Assembly: GCA_016742215.1 (NCBI GenBank)
Contig: JACVCC010000001.1
Location: forward strand, 248,001 to 312,000
Reading direction: 5' to 3'
Length of the DNA: 64,000 nucleotides
DNA from: Brevundimonas sp.
GTDB lineage: Bacteria > Pseudomonadota > Alphaproteobacteria > Caulobacterales > Caulobacteraceae
Part shown: positions 1-7,542 of the stretch, piece by piece
How the letters are laid out: each line of letters opens with the position of its first letter
Position numbering within the stretch: the stretch's first letter is position 1
Notes under the pieces: model-generated
What the model was told of the DNA's origin: nothing
Databases searched by the model: none
Seen by the model: only the letters and a program-made list of their open reading frames with translations
Position numbers and translations under genes: made by a program

Positions 1-179
1 CCGCGCCGTGCGACGATGCGGTCGTAGATCTCGCGCGCCAGCAGCCGAAGCGGCAGGCCGATCATGCCCGAGGCATGACCCAGCATCCGCTCGACCGCCA
101 GATGGGTCTTGCCGGTGTTGGTGGGGCCCAGGATCGCGGTGACGCGCGATGGAGCCAGACCTGTGCCTCGATCACTCAT
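1..179 (-). CDS. SUV3-like DEAD/DEAH-type RNA helicase, N-terminal fragment
   Basis: This is a partial gene. It starts at the ATG at 177-179 and runs off the left edge of the window. The visible 59 residues contain a Walker A motif, GPTNTGKT, followed by a segment reading LPLRLLAREIYDR. That combination is typical of the mitochondrial SUV3 / alphaproteobacterial SUV3-like helicases, which unwind RNA or RNA-DNA duplexes. The family assignment rests on this N-terminus alone because the helicase core lies outside the window. Nothing about its operon can be seen. Confidence 0.75.
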   Translation of the reverse strand, partial: MSDRGTGLAPSRVTAILGPTNTGKTHLAVERMLGHASGMIGLPLRLLAREIYDRIVARR

Positions 180-478
180 GACCGTTCAAAGGTGGCGCGT
201 CCCGATGCGTTCCTCAAGCGGACGTCTCGCCGACGTGACCGCGGTAAACGCAACGCTTGTGGATGGCGGAACAGGCGCGAAACGAATCAGGACCGAATCA
301 GCGACTCGGCCCGATTCGGGATTTGTTCCCTACAAGATATTGTATCTTAAAGGCGATTAACCACAACAGTGAAGCGCTGTTCTCTGAAGCTGGCTGTGAG
401 CTGATGGCGTCGGACGGAAATTCAGCCGCGCGTCCCGCTTCCCACGGCCCGCGCCCTCGGCTAGTTCAGCGCTCACGG
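180..478. other. Intergenic region with a short perfect inverted repeat
   Basis: I see no convincing gene in these 299 bases. Open frames here have no ribosome site and no recognisable protein. At 334-348 there is a perfect 6+6 inverted repeat, AAGATA-TTG-TATCTT, in a locally AT-rich patch. It could be an operator or part of the promoter for the tRNA downstream or for the divergent helicase gene. The function is inference. Confidence 0.4.
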
Positions 479-555
479 GGCCCCGTAGCTCAGCTGCATA
501 GAGCAAGGCTTTCCTAAAGCCGAGGTCGGAGGTTGGAGTCCTCCCGGGGTCGCCA
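479..555 (+). tRNA. tRNA-Arg(CCU), with divergent D and T loops
   Basis: The cloverleaf folds by hand. The acceptor stem (479-485 with 545-551) pairs fully, allowing one G-U. The D stem is GCTC/GAGC and the T stem is GGAGG/CCTCC. The anticodon CCU lies at 513-515 and CCA is encoded at 553-555. Oddities: the T loop reads TTGGAGT, so conserved C56 is G; the D loop reads AGCTGCATA, so conserved G19 is C; the top anticodon-stem pair 27-43 is A-G. The C19/G56 swap keeps the tertiary pair possible, which argues for a functional gene, but a decaying copy is not excluded. Confidence 0.85.
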
Positions 556-660
556 CCTACTCACAAGCGAACCGCAGACTGCCGTCAAAGGTAGCGCTTG
601 ATTTACCGGTGCAGCCATATCATCCCCGTCGTGGGGGGCTCGCATCACCGGAGGTGAGGT

Positions 661-1065
661 ATGGCCCGGGTTCTGATCGCCGACGATGATCCGCTACTCC
701 GTGCGCTTCTGGAGCACAAGCTCGCGGCTGACGGTCATATCGTCATCTCTGCCGAGGATGGTGGAGAGGTGCTGGAACTGGTCAGCGAGCACAGGCCTGA
801 CCTGATCGTCATGGATGCGATGATGCCGGTCATGGATGGCTTCGAGGTCCTGCGCCGACTCAAGGTCGGCGTCGAATATTCGGACATACCGGTCATCATG
901 CTTACCGCCTTGCGCCGCGAGGCCGACATTGTGGGAGCGCTGCAGCTTGGCGCTGCCGACTACCTGGTGAAGCCGTTTATTCCGGACGAACTGCTGCAGC
1001 GCGTTCGTCGGCTGGCAGACTCCCCGAAAGTGCAAACCGATGATCGTGCAAGACGTCCCGGCTGA
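661..1065 (+). CDS. Single-domain response regulator (receiver only)
   Basis: A CheY-like receiver of 134 residues with no output domain. The acidic pocket is at D8-D10, the phospho-acceptor is D52 (in VMDAMMP), the conserved Thr is T82 and the conserved Lys is K104 (LVKPF). The start is supported by a strong site, GGAGGTGAGG, just before the ATG. It is the first gene of a tight operon: its last 26 bases overlap the next gene. No kinase is adjacent. By position it probably controls the polysaccharide machinery encoded by the next three genes, perhaps by protein contact rather than DNA binding. That role is inferred. Confidence 0.85.
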   Translation: MARVLIADDDPLLRALLEHKLAADGHIVISAEDGGEVLELVSEHRPDLIVMDAMMPVMDGFEVLRRLKVGVEYSDIPVIMLTALRREADIVGALQLGAADYLVKPFIPDELLQRVRRLADSPKVQTDDRARRPG

Positions 1066-2101
1066 GGTCCGGGAGGACCCATCGGCGCTTTACGCGGCGG
1101 CCCTGTCGGATCGTCGGGCGGGGCGCGCCGCTGCGGCGGAGGCACGGCTGCGTCGTGTCCTGCAAATCCGACCCGACGACGTCGATGCACGACTGTTACT
1201 CGGGCTCTCGCTGATCGATCTGGAGCGGCTCGACGAGGCCGAGGACGAACTCCTGCGAGTGGTGGAGGCGGCGCCGAACTACGTCGATGCGCAGATCGGC
1301 TTGGCGCGTATCTCGCAGCGCAGGGGAGATCGGCACGGGTTCGCGATGCGTGCGGCAGAGGCCGTGCGATTGGCCCCGGAGCGCGCCGACGTGCGTGACC
1401 TTGTCCAGAGCAAGCGCGACGTCCCGCGCTGGCGCCTTGACGTCGATGTTGAGCGCAGCCGCCTCGGCGCTGGACTGTCCGACTGGAACGAGACGCGCCT
1501 GTCCGCGACCCATCTTGCAAACGCCCCCTGGAGCTTCGCTGCCTCGGTCGAACGCACAGATCGGTTCGACCGGGTCGATATCTTCACAGAGCTGAGGATC
1601 GCGCGCAGCTTCGCAGGCGGGGAAGGCTGGATCGCGGTCGGCGGCGCGGCGGAGGCGGACCATCGTGCTGAACTCTCGCTGCGGGCGGGGGGCGTATGGA
1701 CCGTAGCTCCGGCGATCACAGCCACCCTTGAGGGCTCGATCGCCCGCTTCCCTGCGGGCGAGGTGAAATCGTTGCAGCCCGGCCTTGGCGTTGACCTCTT
1801 CGGTGGCCGCGCCAGTGTCTCCGGACGGTGGATCAATCTCTGGGACGAAAGAGGAGACCGGGTCGACGGGTATGCCGTCTCGGCGCGCTGGGCCGTGAGC
1901 GACCGGTTCCGTCTGCGTCTGGATCACGCCGATGCGCCGGAGACAAGCGAAGGCGTCGTCGCGGATGTTTCGTCCGTCGCACTGTCGGGCGAATGGGATC
2001 TCACGGAACGCCTGTCTTTGCGAGCCGGCCTGGTCGACGAGCAGAGGACTTTCTACGACCGTCAGGCCGTGTCGGTTGGTGTGGGCTGGCGGTTCTGGTG
2101 A
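1040..2101 (+). CDS. TPR protein with C-terminal YaiO-like outer-membrane beta-barrel
   Basis: 353 residues. About residues 15-120 are TPR-like helical repeats (YAAALSDRRAGR, LLLGLSLIDLERLDEAEDEL). From about 130 to the end there are alternating short strands such as LSLRAGGVWTVAPAITATLEG, ending GVGWRFW, a typical beta-barrel C-terminal aromatic signature. TPR followed by a barrel recalls PgaA-type exopolysaccharide export pores, and the barrel resembles YaiO, which in E. coli is encoded near a GT2 enzyme. Odd: no signal peptide is visible, and a TGA at 968-970 closes the upstream frame. The ATG at 1040 overlaps the receiver gene by 26 bases. The export role is inference from architecture and neighbours. 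Confidence 0.7.
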   Translation: MIVQDVPAEVREDPSALYAAALSDRRAGRAAAAEARLRRVLQIRPDDVDARLLLGLSLIDLERLDEAEDELLRVVEAAPNYVDAQIGLARISQRRGDRHGFAMRAAEAVRLAPERADVRDLVQSKRDVPRWRLDVDVERSRLGAGLSDWNETRLSATHLANAPWSFAASVERTDRFDRVDIFTELRIARSFAGGEGWIAVGGAAEADHRAELSLRAGGVWTVAPAITATLEGSIARFPAGEVKSLQPGLGVDLFGGRASVSGRWINLWDERGDRVDGYAVSARWAVSDRFRLRLDHADAPETSEGVVADVSSVALSGEWDLTERLSLRAGLVDEQRTFYDRQAVSVGVGWRFW

Positions 2102-3150
2102 GTCTGCTCGGCCTTCTCTGGTGGGCCTCTCTCGCAATGGGGGCCGCCTCACTGCTCTGGATGACGTGGCTGATCGCCGCGCGGATGGTCCGTGCGAGAG
2201 CAGACCGAAGGCTGGCCAAGGATCAGGCGTTCGTACGGCGCTGCTTTCTCGAGATCATGGAAGGGCGCCGCGAGGCTGCACGGCTGTTGCGCGCTCCTGC
2301 ACGGCGCGCGAGACTGATTGCGGAAGCAATACTGGACATTGCGGGCCTCGTTCGCGGCCAGGAGCGCGATCGGCTGATAGCGGCGCTTTCGGACCTCGGT
2401 GTCGAAAGCCGACTGCAACGTCGTCTCACACGCGGGAGCAGATCGGGTCGGGTCGCTGCGGCCGAGGCGCTGGCCATCTTCGGCGCTCCGCAAGGCGCTG
2501 TCATCCTCAAGCAGGCGATGGCCGCATCCCGTGATCCCGACTTCAGGGTCGCGGCGCTCAACGCCCTGCTGTCGTTCGACGAGGCTCCGACGTTGCGGGA
2601 GCTTCTCTCCGAGGTGGCGGCCGGCGGGCTGCAGCAATCCCTGCTGTACGAGTCCGTTATCAGGACAATTGTCGCCAGAGATCCGGCAGGCGCGATCGAA
2701 TTGTTCGGTGACCCGCAGACTCCCCTCGTCAGCCGGACACTGATCGCGGAGGCCCTCGGGCGCGCCGGCGACTATCGCGCTGTACCTGTCCTGATGCACG
2801 CGGTAGTTGACGCTGATCTGGAACTGAGGATCGCCTGCATTCGCGCCCTGGGCCTACTGGCCCATCCCGTTGGCGCTCCGGCAATCGCAACCGCGCTGGG
2901 CGACGAGGCTTGGGAGGTGCGCGCGGCGGCCGCCGAAGCGGCCGGGCGTATAGGTCTGATTGAACTGGCTCCGAGCCTGGTCGAGGCGCTCGCCGACGAT
3001 GCCTGGTGGGTGCGCTTTCGTGCCGGCGAGGCGCTGGCTGCGTGCGGCGAGAAAGGGATGGCGGTTCTCCGCCTCGCAGCCGGCGTGAACCAGGACGTGG
3101 TTCGCCGAGCGGCCTCTCTCGTCCTCGCAGAGCGGGGCGTCGCACCATGA
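2098..3150 (+). CDS. Membrane-anchored HEAT-repeat protein
   Basis: 350 residues from a GTG start that overlaps the previous stop by 4 bases (GTGA), so it is translationally coupled. A longer frame upstream lies entirely inside the previous gene and was rejected. Residues 3-30 form one or two hydrophobic helices (LLGLLWWASLAMGAASLLWM). The rest is helical HEAT/PBS-type repeats, clear from about residue 215 to the end (ALNALLSF, CIRALGLL, VRAAAAEAAGRIG, VRFRAGEALAACG). No catalytic motif is seen. HEAT repeats are protein-binding scaffolds, so it may link the receiver, the glycosyltransferase and the exporter at the inner membrane. Confidence 0.7.
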   Translation: MSLLGLLWWASLAMGAASLLWMTWLIAARMVRARADRRLAKDQAFVRRCFLEIMEGRREAARLLRAPARRARLIAEAILDIAGLVRGQERDRLIAALSDLGVESRLQRRLTRGSRSGRVAAAEALAIFGAPQGAVILKQAMAASRDPDFRVAALNALLSFDEAPTLRELLSEVAAGGLQQSLLYESVIRTIVARDPAGAIELFGDPQTPLVSRTLIAEALGRAGDYRAVPVLMHAVVDADLELRIACIRALGLLAHPVGAPAIATALGDEAWEVRAAAAEAAGRIGLIELAPSLVEALADDAWWVRFRAGEALAACGEKGMAVLRLAAGVNQDVVRRAASLVLAERGVAP

Positions 3151-4568
3151 CGGACCTGCTGGCCGCCCTTGTCGGATATGCCGAAGCCATCGCGTGGTTT
3201 GTGATCGGCGCAGGCCTCCTCCAGAACCTTCTCTATCTCGTCCAGCTGTGTCTGGCCGGCGTTGCCCTGGCCAGCCGCCCGCCTATCCCGCAGTCGACGG
3301 TGTTATGGCGGCGCTACGCCGACGCCTCTCCGCCCATCGCGCTCCTAGCGCCAGCGTACAACGAGGCCCTGACGATCGTTCAGAGCGTACGGTCGCTGTT
3401 ATCCCTTCGCTATCCGACGTTCGAGGTCATCGTCGTCAACGATGGCTCCAGTGACGCCACCCTCGATGCCCTGGTAAAGGCCTATCGGCTGAAACCCATC
3501 GAACGCAATTTCGACCTCCGTCTCACGCACGAGACGATCCGCGGGATTTACGGGGCCGAACATCAGCCGAAGCTGATCGTCGTCGACAAGGTCAATGGTG
3601 GGAAAGCCGATGCGCTGAACGCGGGCATCAATGTTTCGCGCGCGCCGATCTTCTGTTCGATGGACGCCGACTCACTCCTGGAGCCGGACGCCCTGTTGCG
3701 GGCGGTGCAGCCGTTCGTCGAGGACCCTGAGCGGACGGTCGCCGTCGGAGGCACTGTCCGGATCGCCAATGGCTGTGTGATCCGCGATGGGCAGGTGATC
3801 TCGGTGGGACTGCCGCGTAGCTTCCTCGCCCTGCTTCAAACGGTCGAGTACCTGAGAGCCTTCCTCATGGCGCGCCTCGCCTGGAGCCGCATCAACACCC
3901 TGACGATCATCTCCGGCGCTTTCGGCCTCTTCCGGCGAGCCCGTGTCATTGAGGCGGGAGGCTATACACGCGGTACTGTCGGCGAAGACATGGAGCTGGT
4001 CGTCAAACTGCACCGGCTCATGCGGGACCGACGTCTGCCGTACCGGATCGGCTTCGTGCCCGAACCTGTGTGCTGGACCGAGGCGCCGGAGAGTCTGCGC
4101 GTTCTCGGTCGTCAAAGATCCCGTTGGCATCGAGGCGCACTCGAAACGTTCGAGCGGCATTGGGACGTCATGTTCAAACCGCGATACGGCAGGCTGGGCT
4201 CGCTCGGGTTCACCTACATCTTGCTGGTCGACATCCTCGGACCGGTGATCGAGTTGCTGGGGTATCTTCTTATTCCCGCTTTCTGGGGATTGGGTCTGTT
4301 GTCGGTCGAGTATCTTCTCGCCTTCCTCGCCGTCAGCTTCACCTTTGGCGTCGTTATCTCCGTCGGGGCCTTGGCGCTGGAAGAAACGGAGCTACGTCGG
4401 TTCCCACGGGCCCGTCACCTGATGGTGCTCACCGCCATCGCGATCATCGAGAACTTCGGCTACCGGCAGCTCAACAATCTCTGGAGGCTGCGGGGGCTCT
4501 GGCAACGGATGCGGCGCAGCCAGTCATGGGGAACGATGACGCGCAAAGGCTTCGGGTCCGGGGTCTGA
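3147..4568 (+). CDS. Processive family 2 glycosyltransferase (membrane)
   Basis: 473 residues, starting at an ATG that overlaps the HEAT gene stop by 4 bases. An N-terminal membrane segment (about 12-42) is followed by a GT-A domain with the motifs of processive beta-glycosyltransferases: ND near residue 99, DAD at 173-175, ED at 280-281 and QRSRW at 323-327. Several membrane helices follow from about 350 to 445. This is the layout of PgaC, NodC and cellulose synthase-like enzymes that polymerise a sugar nucleotide and push the chain through the inner membrane. The substrate cannot be read from the sequence. It is the catalytic core of the four-gene operon. Confidence 0.85.
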   Translation: MTDLLAALVGYAEAIAWFVIGAGLLQNLLYLVQLCLAGVALASRPPIPQSTVLWRRYADASPPIALLAPAYNEALTIVQSVRSLLSLRYPTFEVIVVNDGSSDATLDALVKAYRLKPIERNFDLRLTHETIRGIYGAEHQPKLIVVDKVNGGKADALNAGINVSRAPIFCSMDADSLLEPDALLRAVQPFVEDPERTVAVGGTVRIANGCVIRDGQVISVGLPRSFLALLQTVEYLRAFLMARLAWSRINTLTIISGAFGLFRRARVIEAGGYTRGTVGEDMELVVKLHRLMRDRRLPYRIGFVPEPVCWTEAPESLRVLGRQRSRWHRGALETFERHWDVMFKPRYGRLGSLGFTYILLVDILGPVIELLGYLLIPAFWGLGLLSVEYLLAFLAVSFTFGVVISVGALALEETELRRFPRARHLMVLTAIAIIENFGYRQLNNLWRLRGLWQRMRRSQSWGTMTRKGFGSGV

Positions 4569-4711
4569 AACCTCCGAAGACGCGGCCTGCATCGCTTCTG
4601 CATGGTCCCTGATCCAAGGCTCCTTGAAGCACCCAGCGTGAATGGACGTGCGCGGGCGACAACGACCGGTGACCTCGCCACCCCGTTGACCAACGCCCCC
4701 GGAGTCTGAAC

Positions 4712-5422
4712 ATGGCCATCATGCAGCGCACCGTTCTGGTGGTCGACGACGACCCGCATATCCGCGACCTGCTCGTCTTCGCCCTGGGCAAGGCGGGGCT
4801 GGCCACGCGCGAGGCCGCCGATGGCGAGGCCGCGCTGGCGGATCTGGAGGCGCATCCGTCCGATCTGGTGATCCTCGACATCAACATGCCCCGTATGGAC
4901 GGGCTGGAGACCTGCCGCCGCATCCGCAGCCAGGGCGATCTGCCGGTGCTGTTCCTGTCGTCACGCGACGACGAGATCGACCGGGTGCTGGGCATCGAGC
5001 TGGGCGCCGACGACTATGTCGTGAAGCCGTTCAGCCCGCGTGAGGTCGTGGCCCGCGTCGCCGCCATCCTGCGCCGCAGCGCCCGAACGCCCGCACCTCT
5101 GCCGTCCGGCGCGGTGACCCACGGCCGGCTGGCGCTGGACGCCGAGGGCTGGCGCGCCTCGTGGGACGGCGCCGAGGTGCCGCTGACGGTGACCGAGTTC
5201 TCCATCGTCCGCGTGCTGGCCGCCCAGCCGCGCATGGTCTTCACCCGCGACGCCATCATCGACCGCGTCCACGGTCCCGGCTTCGCCATGACCGACCGCA
5301 CCATCGACAGCCACGTCCGCAACCTGCGCGGCAAGTTCGCGGCGGTCGGGGGCGGCGACGTGATCGAGACCCGCGCCGGCCTCGGCTACCAGCTCGGGCC
5401 CTGCCAAGGCATCGCCGGGTGA
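4712..5422 (+). CDS. OmpR-family response regulator, CreB-like
   Basis: 236 residues: receiver (about 6-120, acidic pocket VDDD, phospho-acceptor D56 in ILDINMP, Lys in VVKPFS), then a winged-helix DNA-binding domain (about 130-230) ending in a typical ETRAGLGYQL wing. The ATG at 4712 has a GGAG site 7 bases upstream; an in-frame ATG at 4721 is less well placed. It overlaps the kinase gene by 4 bases. The sequence and partner resemble CreB/CreC, but the signal and targets are unknown. Confidence 0.85.
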   Translation: MAIMQRTVLVVDDDPHIRDLLVFALGKAGLATREAADGEAALADLEAHPSDLVILDINMPRMDGLETCRRIRSQGDLPVLFLSSRDDEIDRVLGIELGADDYVVKPFSPREVVARVAAILRRSARTPAPLPSGAVTHGRLALDAEGWRASWDGAEVPLTVTEFSIVRVLAAQPRMVFTRDAIIDRVHGPGFAMTDRTIDSHVRNLRGKFAAVGGGDVIETRAGLGYQLGPCQGIAG

Positions 5423-7014
5423 GCGAGCGCCCGCCGGGCCGGTTCCGCCTGTTCGTGCGCCGGCATTGGCCGGCGCTGCGGCTGCGCACCATCCTGCTGT
5501 CGGTGCTGATTTTCGCGGGCATCCTGCCGGGGCTCAGCGCGATCTTTCTGCGGGTCTACGAGAACACACTGGTCCGCCAGACCGAGGCCGAACTGGTCGC
5601 CCAGACCGCCGTGCTGGCTGCCGCCGCCGAGACGATGTGGCCGGGCTCGCGGATGCCCTCTGCTCCCCCGCCCGAGACCCGTGACGCGCCCGGCTACTAC
5701 CAGCCCGAGCCGGCGACGATCGATCTGGGCTCCACGCCGGTCCTGCCGGCGCGGCCCGAGGCGCGGCCGACGACCACAGCCGCCGACCCGGACGCCGTCG
5801 CCGTGGCCGCGCGGGTCGAGCCTATCGCGGCGGAGGCTTCGCGCACTACCTTGGCCTCCATCATCCTGCTGGACCGGCAGGGCATCGCCCTGAACGGCTA
5901 TGCCAGGGGCGGGGCCTGGGGCGATCTGCCGGAGGTGCAGACGGCGCTGTCGGGACGGCCGGAGACGGTGCTGAGGCGCAACGCCTCCTACCGCCAGCGC
6001 TATTCGATGGAGTGGGTCAGCCGGGCCTCGGCCCTGCGCATCCATCACGCCCGGCCCATCGTCGTGAACGGACAGGTCGAGGGGGTGGTGCTGACGTCGC
6101 GGTCGCCCCGCGCCCTGTTCCGGGGCATGTATCAGGACCGGATCAAGATCGGTCTGGGCATAGTCGGCACGCTGGGCTTCCTGGCTTTCCTTGCCGTGCT
6201 GGTCTCACGCGGCATCGCCGGGCCGATCGAGGCGCTCAGCCGGGCGACGCGCGAGGTCGCTTCGGGCGGCGGGCGGGTGCCGCTGCCGTCCTCGACGGCG
6301 GCCGTCGAGATCCGCACCCTGTACGAGGACTTCAACCGCATGGCCGAGGCGGTGGATCGCCGCTCGCGCTACCTGCGCGACTTCGCCGCCGCCGTCAGCC
6401 ACGAATTCAAGACGCCGCTGGCCGGCATCCAAGGCGCGGTCGAGCTGCTGCAGGACCACGACGACATGGAGCCGGAACGCCGCCGGCGCTTCCTCGACAA
6501 CATCGCCGCCGACGGACGTCGGCTGTCGGCTCTCGTCACCCGGCTGATGGATCTGGCGCGCGCCGACATGGCGCGGCCCGAGGCCGGGGTCTCGGTCGAT
6601 CTGCGCTCGGCCGTCCTCAAGGCCATCGACGCCCGCTCGCCCTCGCTGGAGGTGACAACGCATTGGGCCGACGCCCTGCCCGCCGTCGCCGTGCCCGAGG
6701 CCACGCTGGAGATGGTCGTCTCGACCTTGCTGGAGAACAGCCGTCAGGCCGGGGCGCAGCGGGTCGTCGCATCTGCTCGTGAGGACGGCGACTGCGTGGT
6801 TCTGAGCCTGTCGGACGACGGACCGGGCATCCCCGAGGCCGACCGCCTGCGCATCTTCGAGCCCTTCTTCACCACGCGTCGCGAGCAGGGAGGGGCCGGG
6901 CTGGGCCTGTCCATCGCCCGCGCCCTTCTGGCCGCCAGCAAGGCGTCACTGGAACTGGGGGCGGCCGAGCGGGGGACGGTATTCGAGATGCGGTTGCCGG
7001 TCGCCGAGGGCTAG
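5419..7014 (+). CDS. Sensor histidine kinase, CreC-like
   Basis: 531 residues from a GTG that overlaps the regulator stop (GTGA). TM1 is about 22-44 and a periplasmic sensor of about 195 residues follows, with a Pro/Ala-rich linker near 80-130. TM2 is about 242-263, then come HAMP, the HisKA box SHEFKTPLAG with H328, and an HATPase with DDGPGIP and GGAGLGLS motifs. The H-box region is close to that of CreC. A much longer frame begins upstream inside the regulator gene and was rejected. It should phosphorylate the regulator encoded just before it. Confidence 0.85.
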   Translation: MSERPPGRFRLFVRRHWPALRLRTILLSVLIFAGILPGLSAIFLRVYENTLVRQTEAELVAQTAVLAAAAETMWPGSRMPSAPPPETRDAPGYYQPEPATIDLGSTPVLPARPEARPTTTAADPDAVAVAARVEPIAAEASRTTLASIILLDRQGIALNGYARGGAWGDLPEVQTALSGRPETVLRRNASYRQRYSMEWVSRASALRIHHARPIVVNGQVEGVVLTSRSPRALFRGMYQDRIKIGLGIVGTLGFLAFLAVLVSRGIAGPIEALSRATREVASGGGRVPLPSSTAAVEIRTLYEDFNRMAEAVDRRSRYLRDFAAAVSHEFKTPLAGIQGAVELLQDHDDMEPERRRRFLDNIAADGRRLSALVTRLMDLARADMARPEAGVSVDLRSAVLKAIDARSPSLEVTTHWADALPAVAVPEATLEMVVSTLLENSRQAGAQRVVASAREDGDCVVLSLSDDGPGIPEADRLRIFEPFFTTRREQGGAGLGLSIARALLAASKASLELGAAERGTVFEMRLPVAEG

Positions 7015-7418
7015 CGCCACTTCGATCCGTCGCCGTGCTTGCCGATGCTCTCCCACTCGGGCGGGGCGGCCTTGTGCACGAATTGCTCCGAAACCAGCCA
7101 GCCTTTCAGGGGACGCAGCACGGCGAGGCAGGCGAGGGTCAGCAGGGGCATGGTCACGACGAAATGCACCCAGACCGGCGGGTGGACGCCGAACTCGAAC
7201 CACATGAACAGGGCCATGCCGACCACGCCGACCAGGCTCATGCCGAAGAAGGCCGGGCCGTCGGCCGGGTCGGCGAAGCCGTAGTCGAGGCCGCATTCCG
7301 GGCAGTTGTCACGGATCTTGAGGAAGCCGCGCAGCAGCGGGCCTTCCCCGCATCGCGGGCAGCGGCAGCGCAGGCCGGTCTTCAGGGTGCTCAGCGGCGG
7401 ATAGACGGGCTCGGTCAT
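7011..7418 (-). CDS. DUF983 family zinc-ribbon membrane protein
   Basis: 135 residues. The N-terminus carries two CxxC pairs (CRCPRCGEG and CPECG), a likely zinc ribbon, followed by two hydrophobic segments (about 58-74 and 82-103). This is the layout of DUF983, a family common in alphaproteobacteria whose function is not established. It converges on the kinase gene with a 4-base overlap at the stops. It has no obvious functional link to either neighbour. Confidence 0.85.
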   Translation of the reverse strand: MTEPVYPPLSTLKTGLRCRCPRCGEGPLLRGFLKIRDNCPECGLDYGFADPADGPAFFGMSLVGVVGMALFMWFEFGVHPPVWVHFVVTMPLLTLACLAVLRPLKGWLVSEQFVHKAAPPEWESIGKHGDGSKWR

Positions 7419-7542
7419 CGAACGTCCATTGGCGAATGATCAGCGGCATGTCGGCCCCGCCGACCCTGACCGCAACTGGACGTTTTGTCCCGCCTGCGAC
7501 AAGGTCACCAACCGTTAACCGCGTTTAAAGGCCGTCGCGCGA

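Noticed and set aside
250-285. A possible LexA box (GAAC-N7-AAAC)
   Set aside because: One mismatch in a short motif, no SOS gene nearby; too weak to list.
1828-2097. A 90-residue N-terminal extension of the HEAT protein
   Set aside because: It overlaps the end of the beta-barrel gene entirely; the GTG at 2098 with a 4-base overlap is the normal coupled start.
4555-4568. A short match (CCGGGGTC) to the tRNA 3' end, which might mark the right end of an island integrated at tRNA-Arg
   Set aside because: Only 8 bases match, there is no integrase gene, and the region has no other island signs.
5161-5418. An N-terminal extension of the CreC-like kinase
   Set aside because: The extension is Arg/Pro-rich shadow sequence inside the regulator gene; the GTG at 5419 begins the real protein.
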